Source: Clostridium_X cadaveris (GTDB taxonomy: Bacteria > Bacillota > Clostridia > Clostridiales > Clostridiaceae). From it: DNA of 64,000 bases. Numbering within the stretch: position 1 is the first letter of the stretch; every line of letters starts with the position of its first letter. The notes under the pieces are model-generated. The model was given only the letters and a program-made list of their open reading frames with translations, was not told the origin of the DNA and ran no database searches. The stretch is taken from assembly GCF_039521325.1 (NCBI RefSeq), contig NZ_BAAACD010000016.1; one strand, written 5' to 3'. This document shows, piece after piece, positions 24,542-32,212 of the stretch. Both the position numbers and the translations under genes were made by a program.

Positions 24542-24623
24542 TTTATATTGTTTTATTAGGTCTTTTATATTGTTTTTATTTGGTTTGTGTTATATAATGT
24601 GTTTATTCGTTTAACAATTAATT
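24542..24623 (+). promoter_or_regulatory. deoR promoter with direct repeats and 17-base repeat, right copy
   Basis: TTTATATTGTTTT occurs at 24542-24554 and again at 24564-24576, exactly 22 bases (two helical turns) apart. The second copy covers a TTGTTT -35 that is 17 bases from TATAAT at 24593-24598. The 17-base element TCGTTTAACAATTAATT begins at 24607, near the expected transcription start. This is what a DeoR-type operator region would look like. Confidence 0.55.
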
Positions 24624-24646
24624 TTAGTTATTAAGGAGACCCTGAA

Positions 24647-25417
24647 ATGTTGAAAATTGATAGACAAAGTAAGATACAAGAAGAGCTTAATTCTAATGGT
24701 AGTGTTTTAATATCTGAATTAAGCCAGCAATTATGCTGTAGTGAAGAAACAATTAGACGTGATTTAAAAGAAATGGAACAAGACCATAAATTAGTTCGAA
24801 TTCATGGTGGTGCATATCTCCCTGAGAAATGTACAAAAGGAATTCCATTACAGCTTAGACAAATCTATTTCGTAAAAGAAAAGACAATGATGTCAAAACA
24901 TATTATTAATACTTATATAGAAGAAAATGATTTATTACTGTTAGACTCTAGCAGTACATGTTTAACATTAGCTCAAGAATTAATCTTGGCTAATATCAAT
25001 GTTACTATAGTAACTAATTCATTAAAAATTTGTAACCTATGCAATGAAGCTACTTCAAACGTTAAAGTTGTATGTCTAGGAGGAACCTTGGTTACAAGAA
25101 ATAGTTCTTTTGTTGGTTACAGAACCACTGAAGCTCTACAATACTTTGTGGCAGATAAAAGTTTTATAAGCTGCCCTTCTGTAGATATAAACTATGGACT
25201 TGTTGACAATAATGTCAATGAAGGTATGGTTAGAGCATGTATGCTTAAGCAATCTAGAAAAAACTTTTTGGTAGTAGATCACACCAAGTTTTCAGAATCA
25301 ACAAATTCTATCTTTGCTGATTTAAGCAATATAGATGTTATAGTGACTGATAAAAAGTTAAGTTCTAATTGGGAAGATAAGTGTTCATCTCTAAACATTA
25401 AATTAGACTACATTTAA
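24647..25417 (+). CDS. DeoR-family transcriptional regulator of the salvage cluster
   Basis: DeoR-type repressors sense phosphorylated sugars. The N-terminal winged helix is SVLISELSQQLCCSEETIRR followed by DLKEMEQDHKLVRIHGGAYL (residues 17-58), the exact family pattern. The C-terminal half is the sugar-phosphate-binding fold, with LLLLDSSSTCLTLAQEL and VTIVTNSLKICNL. It is transcribed away from the aldolase gene and towards the alcohol dehydrogenase. Shared repeats in the two promoters make local control the simplest reading. AAGGAGACC precedes the ATG by seven or so bases. Confidence 0.93.
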   Translation: MLKIDRQSKIQEELNSNGSVLISELSQQLCCSEETIRRDLKEMEQDHKLVRIHGGAYLPEKCTKGIPLQLRQIYFVKEKTMMSKHIINTYIEENDLLLLDSSSTCLTLAQELILANINVTIVTNSLKICNLCNEATSNVKVVCLGGTLVTRNSSFVGYRTTEALQYFVADKSFISCPSVDINYGLVDNNVNEGMVRACMLKQSRKNFLVVDHTKFSESTNSIFADLSNIDVIVTDKKLSSNWEDKCSSLNIKLDYI

Positions 25418-25465
25418 TAAATAAGCTCCATTTACATAGCTTACTATAATTATAGGAGGCTTATT

Positions 25466-26632
25466 ATGATAAATTTTCAATACAATAATCCTGCAAGAGT
25501 TATTTTTGGTGATGGTGCTGAAAAATCAATAGAGGCACTTTTCGTAGAATATAATGTTAAATCTTTGCTTTTAGTTTATAGTGGATCCTTTATTAAGGAT
25601 CTTGGAATATGGGATACTGTTCATTCAACTTGTAAAAAGTTAAATATAGCTTTTTATGAAGAAGGCAATGTTGTGCCTAACCCTAAGATAGAATTAGTTA
25701 GGAATTTAGTTTCTCTAGGCAAATCAAAGTCAGTAGATTTTGTTCTAGCTGTAGGAGGAGGAAGTTCAATAGATACTGCTAAGGCTGTATCTATTGGAGT
25801 TCCTTATGATGGAGATGTATGGGATTTCTTTGAAGGAAAAAGTAACATAAAAGAAGCTCTTCCAATAGGCGTTATTACCACCTTGCCTTCAAGTGGATCT
25901 GAAACTTCAAATTGCTCAATTATATCTAACGGAATTTTAAAAGTTGGAGTTGAAAGTGATTTAATAATCCCTAAATTTGCAGTGATGAATCCTAGGTTTA
26001 CAATGGGACTTCCACCTTACCAAACATCTTGTGGACTAGCAGATATACTTTCTCATCTATTAGAGCGTTACTTTACAGATGTAGAAAATGTTGATACTAC
26101 TGACTATTTAATTGAAGGAGCAGTTAAAGCATTAATGCTTAATGCTGAAAGACTTATGATGAACCCAAAAGATTATAATGCTCGTGCTGAAGTTCAATGG
26201 CTAGCATCCATAGCTCACAATAATCTTTTAGATACAGGAAGAATTAGTGATTGGGGATCTCATAGAATAGAACATGAGTTAAGTGCACAATATGGTATAA
26301 CTCATGGTGAAGGAATGTCAGTAGTTCTAGTTGCTTGGACTCATTATATGGCATTAAATAAACCCAAAAAATTAGCTCAGTTAGCTAATAGATTATACGG
26401 AATTGATTATCACAATTATACAGAAAAGGAGATGGCCTTAATTCTTTCTAAGAAATTAAAAGAGTTCTTCTCATCTCTTAATCTAAAAACAACTCTTAGT
26501 GAACTAAATATTGGTGATGAACATTTTGAGGAAATGGCTCTAAGAGCTACAAATAATAATACCTCTACAGTAGGTCATTATATTCCTCTAGATAAAAATA
26601 AATTTATAGATATTTTGCATTTAGCCAAATAA
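25466..26632 (+). CDS. Iron-containing alcohol dehydrogenase (BdhA/YqhD-like)
   Basis: This 388-residue protein has the group III alcohol dehydrogenase layout. LAVGGGSSIDTAKAVSIG binds NAD(P)H (near residue 97), and SCGLADILSHLLERYF, HRIEHELSAQYGITHGEGMS supply the iron-binding Asp and three His. Such enzymes reduce short aldehydes to alcohols. Beside the aldolase and DeoR genes its likely substrate is the aldehyde released by the aldolase (acetaldehyde or methylthioacetaldehyde), which would recycle NAD(P)+. It starts 49 bases after deoR, so the two are probably co-transcribed. Confidence 0.92.
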   Translation: MINFQYNNPARVIFGDGAEKSIEALFVEYNVKSLLLVYSGSFIKDLGIWDTVHSTCKKLNIAFYEEGNVVPNPKIELVRNLVSLGKSKSVDFVLAVGGGSSIDTAKAVSIGVPYDGDVWDFFEGKSNIKEALPIGVITTLPSSGSETSNCSIISNGILKVGVESDLIIPKFAVMNPRFTMGLPPYQTSCGLADILSHLLERYFTDVENVDTTDYLIEGAVKALMLNAERLMMNPKDYNARAEVQWLASIAHNNLLDTGRISDWGSHRIEHELSAQYGITHGEGMSVVLVAWTHYMALNKPKKLAQLANRLYGIDYHNYTEKEMALILSKKLKEFFSSLNLKTTLSELNIGDEHFEEMALRATNNNTSTVGHYIPLDKNKFIDILHLAK

Positions 26633-26682
26633 TCATAGATTAAAAAATATTGTACCCTAATTGCACAATGTCTACACTAGCG

Positions 26683-26716
26683 GCCTATCAATTTTGATAG
26701 GCTTTTTTATGCTCTA
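26683..26716 (+). terminator. Terminator after the alcohol dehydrogenase
   Basis: GCCTATCA pairs with TGATAGGC around a short ATTT loop, then TTTTTTAT. Confidence 0.9.
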
Positions 26717-26780
26717 AAAAGAAAAATATTTGTTTCAAAAAGAACATATGTTTGGTATACTAGTAGTAGAGGTGATTGTG

Positions 26781-28082
26781 ATGGATATAAAAGAAAAATT
26801 GGAGATTCTTTCAGATGCAGCTAAGTATGATGTATCATGTTCATCATCAGGCTCCAATAGGAAATCTTCCAAAGGTTCTCTTGGGGATGCTTCAGCGTGT
26901 GGAATTTGCCATAGCTTTACACCTGATGGAAGATGTATATCCTTGTTAAAAATATTGCTTACAAACTATTGCATTTATGACTGCGCTTACTGCATAAATA
27001 GAAAATCAAATGATGTGAGACGTGCATCCTTTACAGTAGATGAAGTTGTTGATTTAACTATAAATTTTTATAGACGCAATTATATAGAAGGTTTATTTTT
27101 AAGTTCTGCCATTATAAAAAATCCTAACCATACCATGGAAATGCTTACAAATGTAGTTGAACGTTTAAGGCTTAGAGAAAGCTTTAATGGATATATTCAT
27201 CTTAAAGCAATACCTGGTGCTGATGATGCTCTTGTAAAGAGAGCCGGTTCTTTTGTAGACAGAATGAGTGTAAATGTAGAACTTCCTTCAAATGATTCTC
27301 TAAAGCTTTTAGCTCCAGACAAAGAGAGCAAAAATATATTTACTCCTATGTCTCTAATTTCTAAATCTATAATTCAAAATAACGATGATAGAAAAATTTT
27401 TAGAAAAGCCCCTTTGTTCGTTCCTGGAGGGCAAAGCACTCAGATGATTGTTGGTGCTACAAAAGAAACAGATTTAAAAATCCTAAATCTCTCCGAAAAT
27501 CTGTATGATAAATACAAATTAAAAAGAGTTTACTACTCAGCTTATGTTCCTGTGAATAGCGGCAAACTCCTTCCAGAAGTTACTCAGCCTCCAACTTTAA
27601 GAGAGCACAGACTTTATCAAGCTGATTGGCTTTTGAGACTTTACGGATTTAACGTAAATGAGATTTTAAATGATAAAAATCCTAACTTAGACGTGAATGT
27701 AGACCCTAAATGTCTTTGGGCTTTAAACAATTTAGATAAATTCCCTATGGAAATAAATAAAGCCTCCTATGAAACATTAATAAGAATTCCAGGTATAGGT
27801 TTTAGGGGTGCTAGGAAAATAATAAGTGCCAGAAGACTTGGTCCACTTACCTTTGAAGATCTCAGAAAAATGAATATAACACTAAAAAGAGCTGTGTACT
27901 TTATAACCTGCAGCGGAAGATACTATGGTGATATAAAGTTTAGAGAAGATACCTTATATAGGGCATTAAGTCCAAATGTAGATCTAACTGCTGATTCTGA
28001 AAAGCCTTTTGAACAGCTTTCCTTTTTCTCTCAAACAGTACTTACTTCAATAACAAGCACAAAAATTACGGGGGAAATGTAA
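26781..28082 (+). CDS. Radical SAM protein of the DNA modification/repair-linked family
   Basis: The CxxxCxxC cluster motif is CIYDCAYC near residue 64; upstream are SACGICHSF and a short Ser-rich stretch. The C-terminus has a helix-hairpin-helix, IPGIGFRGARKIISARR, as DNA-binding proteins do. This matches the radical SAM family always found next to a DUF4130 uracil-DNA-glycosylase-like protein, and that partner follows one base later. The pair is thought to act on nucleic acid, but the reaction is unknown. I start at ATG 26781 with AGAGGTG upstream, not at the TTG 51 bases earlier. Confidence 0.9.
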   Translation: MDIKEKLEILSDAAKYDVSCSSSGSNRKSSKGSLGDASACGICHSFTPDGRCISLLKILLTNYCIYDCAYCINRKSNDVRRASFTVDEVVDLTINFYRRNYIEGLFLSSAIIKNPNHTMEMLTNVVERLRLRESFNGYIHLKAIPGADDALVKRAGSFVDRMSVNVELPSNDSLKLLAPDKESKNIFTPMSLISKSIIQNNDDRKIFRKAPLFVPGGQSTQMIVGATKETDLKILNLSENLYDKYKLKRVYYSAYVPVNSGKLLPEVTQPPTLREHRLYQADWLLRLYGFNVNEILNDKNPNLDVNVDPKCLWALNNLDKFPMEINKASYETLIRIPGIGFRGARKIISARRLGPLTFEDLRKMNITLKRAVYFITCSGRYYGDIKFREDTLYRALSPNVDLTADSEKPFEQLSFFSQTVLTSITSTKITGEM

Positions 28083-28083
28083 T

Positions 28084-28830
28084 ATGATTAAAACTTTAAT
28101 ATTTGATGCTTCCTTCGAAGGATTTCTTACAGCTATTTACGATAGTTTCTATCTACGAACCATGAATGTAGAAATTCATAGCGTTATAACTCATTGCTCA
28201 AACTTTTTAAACATGGAAGTACTTGTAGAAACTGACGAAATAAAAGCACAAAAAGTATACAGATCCATTGAAACTAAGTTAAATAAAGATATATTAAGGC
28301 AAGTTTATTATCTCTATCTTTACGATACAAATGCCTCATTTACATTAGCTTTTAAATATCTAAAACTAGCTTTTAAGTATGGATCTTCTATTTCACTAGC
28401 AAAAAATAATGATATTATAATTTTGGTAGATAAATATTGCCGCAGAGTCACTCTTGAAGCTCATAGATTCACAGGATTTGTTCGATTTAAAGAGGTTTCT
28501 CCAATGGTATTTTATTCAAAGATAACTCCTGACTATAACATTCTCCCCCTTCTTATAAATCATTTTGCAAATAGATTTAGTGACCAAAATTTTATAATTC
28601 ATGATCACACTAGGGAGCTAGCCATATTTTATAACAAGGAGGAATCCATAATAGCTCCGCTTTCCCAAGAAAAAGGTGATGAGCTATCTAATAGTTCTAT
28701 TAATGAGGATTATGAAGAGCTTTGGAAAAGTTTCTATAAATCCACTACTATAAAAGAGCGGCTTAATCCACGCCAGCAAAGGGGTTATATGCCTAAAAGA
28801 TATTGGGTAAATTTAAACGAGCTATCCTAG
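28084..28830 (+). CDS. DUF4130 uracil-DNA-glycosylase-like partner protein
   Basis: The 248 residues match the family coupled to the radical SAM protein above: an opening that reads TLIFDASFEGFLTAIYDSF, a central KYGSSISLAKNNDIIILVDKY and HRFTGFVRFKEV region, and a C-terminal MPKRYWVNLNEL. The family is described as uracil-DNA-glycosylase-like. HDHTRELAIFYNKEE near residue 178 resembles the second half of that fold. It starts one base after its partner stops, so the two are coupled. The target nucleic acid is not known. Confidence 0.88.
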   Translation: MIKTLIFDASFEGFLTAIYDSFYLRTMNVEIHSVITHCSNFLNMEVLVETDEIKAQKVYRSIETKLNKDILRQVYYLYLYDTNASFTLAFKYLKLAFKYGSSISLAKNNDIIILVDKYCRRVTLEAHRFTGFVRFKEVSPMVFYSKITPDYNILPLLINHFANRFSDQNFIIHDHTRELAIFYNKEESIIAPLSQEKGDELSNSSINEDYEELWKSFYKSTTIKERLNPRQQRGYMPKRYWVNLNELS

Positions 28831-28856
28831 TTGCTAGGATAACTCGTTTAGATTTT
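28814..28856 (+). terminator. Terminator overlapping the end of the DUF4130 gene
   Basis: AAACGAG and TATCCTAG pair with CTAGGATA and CTCGTTT around a three-base loop. The arm includes the stop codon and only a modest T-run follows. Confidence 0.7.
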
Positions 28857-28993
28857 CAATTATTAACTTTTATTTTAAAACAAGTCTTTATATAGTTTGT
28901 CATTATGCTTAACGGATTATTAGGCATGAATTTAATTGTCAGTACTACGAAAATAATAGTAGCAGATATAATTATTATATCTTTGAAATCCAT
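28856..28993 (-). CDS. Small single-helix membrane protein at the end of the ABC operon
   Basis: A 45-codon frame starts at an ATG four bases after the permease stop and ends in TGA. It reads MDFKDIIIISATIIFVVLT with one hydrophobic helix (residues 6-22), then a basic tail. AGGAAAGAG at the end of the permease gene is at a suitable distance to serve as its ribosome site, so it would be translationally coupled. No family is recognised. It could be an accessory subunit of the ABC transporter, or chance; the hydrophobic content and coupling favour a real gene. Confidence 0.5.
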   Translation of the reverse strand: MDFKDIIIISATIIFVVLTIKFMPNNPLSIMTNYIKTCFKIKVNN

Positions 28994-28996
28994 AAG

Positions 28997-29671
28997 CTAC
29001 TCTTTCCTCTCTTCATAAAGCTTTGATGATATTATAAGTGATATCTCCATTATAAGAAGTACTACCGCTACTATCATCACCCCAAAAGCCAAAGAATTAT
29101 TTTCTATCATTGTTCCTATATATTTTATTTTTTCTATAAGTTCTGGTCTATCTTTTATAAGGGTTGTTCCTCCAACTGCTATTATAGGTATTAAAAATAT
29201 AGGAAACATTGCATACATCTTTGCCTTTGTGTACCCAAATTTAAAGTATATTGGTAATTGTAATGAAGCTAAAACTATATATATTCCGAACATGATTGCT
29301 GCAGTAAAAGCTATTTCTTCTATGCTCATTCCGAAACTCATTATCTTATTTAAAACTATACAGCTTATTAAAGAAATAACTCCACTCAATATTCCAAGTC
29401 CTATAGTGAAAAGATATCTTCCTCTCACTATAATCTTCCTATTCAAAGATAGAGTACCATAAAAGTTATCTATTCCATTCTTTTCTTGCAATACAAATGG
29501 GTAGCTCAAAACCATAACCCCATATATGCCCATCATGCCCAAAATCATTATTACATTCTTATTCATTACTGAGATAAATATACTCATTACTAAAAGCAAG
29601 GCTATGTTCTTAACCAAATAGCTTTTTATCATCATAAAATCTAGTTTACAACACTTAATTGTCTTTTCCAT
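28997..29671 (-). CDS. ABC-2 type transporter permease (ABC2_membrane_5-like)
   Basis: Six hydrophobic helices make up nearly all 224 residues (for example NIALLLVMSIFISVMNK and SLAFGVMIVAVVLLIMEISLI). This is the shape of the ABC-2 permeases encoded with a YtrA-type GntR regulator and one ATPase in Firmicutes, often linked to cell-envelope stress or peptide antibiotics. It begins one base after the ATPase gene ends, and a 45-residue membrane gene follows it. No substrate can be named. Confidence 0.87.
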   Translation of the reverse strand: MEKTIKCCKLDFMMIKSYLVKNIALLLVMSIFISVMNKNVIMILGMMGIYGVMVLSYPFVLQEKNGIDNFYGTLSLNRKIIVRGRYLFTIGLGILSGVISLISCIVLNKIMSFGMSIEEIAFTAAIMFGIYIVLASLQLPIYFKFGYTKAKMYAMFPIFLIPIIAVGGTTLIKDRPELIEKIKYIGTMIENNSLAFGVMIVAVVLLIMEISLIISSKLYEERKE

Positions 29672-29672
29672 A

Positions 29673-30527
29673 CTAATGATCCTCCTTATTCATATAAACT
29701 ACAATATCATCCAAAGTAGCTTTTTCTGTTATAACGTGATTCGAAAATCCTCTTAAATTTTCTACATCTATAAGTCCTTCAAAACCTGTTGAATGTTCTC
29801 TTAATCCTATAATATTTTTCTTGTCTGAAAGCATTATGTCATCATTTCCACCCTTTATTATGCAATACTTTTCTAAAAGTTCATCCTTCGTGCCAGTGTA
29901 GATGATTTTCCCCTTCCTTATAAAGGTTATATAATCAGCTATCTTTTCTAAATCAGAAGTTATATGAGTTGAAAATATTACACTTCTATCACCATCTTGA
30001 ATGTACTCCCCTAAAAGCTCTATAAATTCATCTCTAGCTACTGGGTCAAGTCCCCCTGTTGGCTCATCTAGTATAAGGACTTTTGCGTTGTGAGAAAATG
30101 CAACAGCTATCATAAGCTTCATCTTCATACCCCTGGATAAGTCTTTTACCTTTTTGCTTCTAGAAAGTCCAAATCTTTTAAGATAAGAATCAAAAACTTT
30201 ACCATCCCATTTCTTATAGAACATACCTACAGCTTTTTCTACATCATTTAAATTCCACTCATCTATATAATAGGGCTGATCAAATACTACAGCCACTTCC
30301 TCTTTTACTTTTGACTCATCATCTATATTGTCTAGTCCTAAAACCTTTATAGTTCCACTATCACGTTTAAGCATATTTAAAATAAGCTTTATTGTTGTAG
30401 TTTTACCTGCTCCATTAGGACCTATGAATCCCATAATGTATCCCTTTGGTAATTCGAAAGACACATCATTAAGTGTAAATTCCTTGAATCTTTTTGTAAC
30501 ATTTTTAATTTCTATAGCATTACTCAT
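29673..30527 (-). CDS. ABC transporter ATP-binding protein
   Basis: Walker A is GFIGPNGAGKTTTIKLILNM, the signature is LSRGMKMKLM and Walker B is VLILDEPTGGLDPVARDEF, all in order in the first 185 residues; an H-loop STH follows. The last 70 residues are a short C-terminal extension seen in BcrA/YtrB-like ATPases. The ATG overlaps the stop of the GntR gene by eight bases. It should pair with the permease encoded next. Confidence 0.94.
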   Translation of the reverse strand: MSNAIEIKNVTKRFKEFTLNDVSFELPKGYIMGFIGPNGAGKTTTIKLILNMLKRDSGTIKVLGLDNIDDESKVKEEVAVVFDQPYYIDEWNLNDVEKAVGMFYKKWDGKVFDSYLKRFGLSRSKKVKDLSRGMKMKLMIAVAFSHNAKVLILDEPTGGLDPVARDEFIELLGEYIQDGDRSVIFSTHITSDLEKIADYITFIRKGKIIYTGTKDELLEKYCIIKGGNDDIMLSDKKNIIGLREHSTGFEGLIDVENLRGFSNHVITEKATLDDIVVYMNKEDH

Positions 30528-30903
30528 AATTCTCTTCCTCCAACATCATACTAAACATTTCTGTAAGTTCACTTTTACTAATTTTCGCTATTCTGCCTTT
30601 GTTAAATGCATTTATAAATGATTCCTCTATTTCCCTAAGTAGCTGCTCTCTTATCATGTCATTATTTTGAGGAAGCACATAGCATCCTTTGCCTTGAACA
30701 TTGGTGACAAAACCCTCTTGCTGTAAATCATTATAAGCTCTGGTCGTTGTAATAACGCTTATCTTTAAATCCTTTGCTAGCTGCCTTATAGATGGAAGCA
30801 TATCCCCTTCAGCTACTTCTCCTGAAAGTATAGCTTCTTTTATTTGTTCTTTTATCTGTTCATAGATTGGCATGCCACTGCTATTTGATATTATTATTCT
30901 CAT
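30520..30903 (-). CDS. GntR/YtrA-family regulator of the ABC operon
   Basis: This 127-residue regulator is a GntR winged helix of the short YtrA subfamily: IYEQIKEQIKEAILSGEVAE, then LPSIRQLAKDLKISVITTTR and AYNDLQQEGFVTNVQGKGCY. The C-terminal 50 residues form dimerisation helices without a ligand domain. I start at ATG 30903, where GGTGAGG is well placed, and not at the GTG 12 bases upstream. It is first in the operon and probably represses it, through the repeat at 30946-30970. Confidence 0.92.
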   Translation of the reverse strand: MRIIISNSSGMPIYEQIKEQIKEAILSGEVAEGDMLPSIRQLAKDLKISVITTTRAYNDLQQEGFVTNVQGKGCYVLPQNNDMIREQLLREIEESFINAFNKGRIAKISKSELTEMFSMMLEEENYE

Positions 30904-30945
30904 ATTTATCCTCACCTTATAGTTTTATCTGTTATTACCGTTCAT

Positions 30946-30996
30946 ACTGTTTATATTCTATATATACACTATAATCTCACTTGATAATTTTGTCAA
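30946..30996 (-). promoter_or_regulatory. Promoter of the GntR-ABC operon with overlapping operator
   Basis: On the minus strand TTGACA (30991-30996) is 17 bases from TATAGT (30968-30973). An imperfect palindrome AGTGTATATA...TATAAACAGT (30946-30970) begins inside the -10 and resembles YtrA-type operators. Confidence 0.7.
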
Positions 30997-31008
30997 CAGA
31001 ATCTTTTC

Positions 31009-31038
31009 CAAAAATAAAGAAGGCGTTACCGCCTTCTA
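31009..31038 (-). terminator. Terminator of the glycogen operon
   Basis: On the minus strand AGAAGGCG pairs with CGCCTTCT around GTAA, followed by TTATTTTT. Confidence 0.9.
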
Positions 31039-31058
31039 ACAATAAGATCATCTATATT

Positions 31059-32192
31059 TTACTTTATAATTATTTCCTTCTCTTTCACTGTATTTTGTAA
31101 TTTGTTTACCACATAAGGCTTGAACTCTGATCCGCTGTAATATCCTTCAGCTTTAATTTCTGTTCCCTTGTCTGTTATAACTTTCTTTAGAATTGTATTT
31201 TCACCTATAGAAGATTTTTGAAGTATGATACAACCTTCTAGTTTAGCTCCCCTTTCTATGCTAACTTTTCTAAAGAGTATACAATTCTTCACTTCTCCTT
31301 CTATACAGCAGCCATTCGCAACCATGGAGTTTACTACACTGCTTTCAGCCCCATACTTTGTTGGAGGTTCACTCTTTCCCTTTGTATAAATAGGATTGTC
31401 CTTATTAAACAATTCTTTTGCAACCTTCTTCTTTAACAAATCCATATTTGCATTATAATAACTGTTCAATGAATTGATACACGCAAGATAACCTTTGAAT
31501 TCATAAGTACCTACATTCAATGCTGCAACATTATTATTAATGAAACTCTTTATCTTCTTGTATACTCCGTTCAGCATACACTTCTCTAGCATATCTATAA
31601 ATAAACTCTTTTTCATTATATACATTTCCATGCTTATATTAGCTACAGAGGATCTAGCTATATTTCTCCCCATAGAAACAACTTTTTTATTTTCATCCAA
31701 ATTCACTACATCACAGTCTTCAAAAGCACTATCTGCATTGCGAACATTTTTATATATTATAGTTATATCATTTTTACTTTGAATATGGTCTTTTAATGCC
31801 TCAGCATAATCTATATTACAAATCATATATGATGGCGATAACAATACATAATCATATTTGCTTAATTCTAAAAAATCTATATTGTTATAAAAATTGTGTA
31901 CATCATTAAGGAATGGTATATCATCTCCAAAATTAAATACTCTAAGTCCATCTATCTTTCTATCTAAATCCCATGGCTTACCATTACTTATGTGATCCAT
32001 AAGGGATCTAGACTTATTTTTAGTAAACACTCCTATACTCTCTATGCCTGAGTTAGTCATATTTGAAAGAACAAAATCTATTATTCTATATCTTCCCCCA
32101 AAAGGAACTGATGCAAGAGGTCTATTGTTTACTAGTTCCTCCATACGTCTTTCACTTTCATCTAAATTTATTATCCCTAAACATCTGTTCAT
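31059..32192 (-). CDS. glgD: Glucose-1-phosphate adenylyltransferase subunit GlgD
   Basis: GlgD is the non-catalytic or regulatory partner of GlgC in Firmicutes. The fold matches, with PFGGRYRIIDFVLSNMTNSG near residue 31 and a left-handed beta-helix at the C-terminus. The usual nucleotide loop AGGxGxRL is replaced by GIINLDESERRMEEL, as in other GlgD proteins, so it cannot work alone. It is the last gene of the glycogen operon, 20 bases after glgC. Confidence 0.93.
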   Translation of the reverse strand: MNRCLGIINLDESERRMEELVNNRPLASVPFGGRYRIIDFVLSNMTNSGIESIGVFTKNKSRSLMDHISNGKPWDLDRKIDGLRVFNFGDDIPFLNDVHNFYNNIDFLELSKYDYVLLSPSYMICNIDYAEALKDHIQSKNDITIIYKNVRNADSAFEDCDVVNLDENKKVVSMGRNIARSSVANISMEMYIMKKSLFIDMLEKCMLNGVYKKIKSFINNNVAALNVGTYEFKGYLACINSLNSYYNANMDLLKKKVAKELFNKDNPIYTKGKSEPPTKYGAESSVVNSMVANGCCIEGEVKNCILFRKVSIERGAKLEGCIILQKSSIGENTILKKVITDKGTEIKAEGYYSGSEFKPYVVNKLQNTVKEKEIIIK

Positions 32193-32212
32193 AACATTAC
32201 CCCCTATATACG

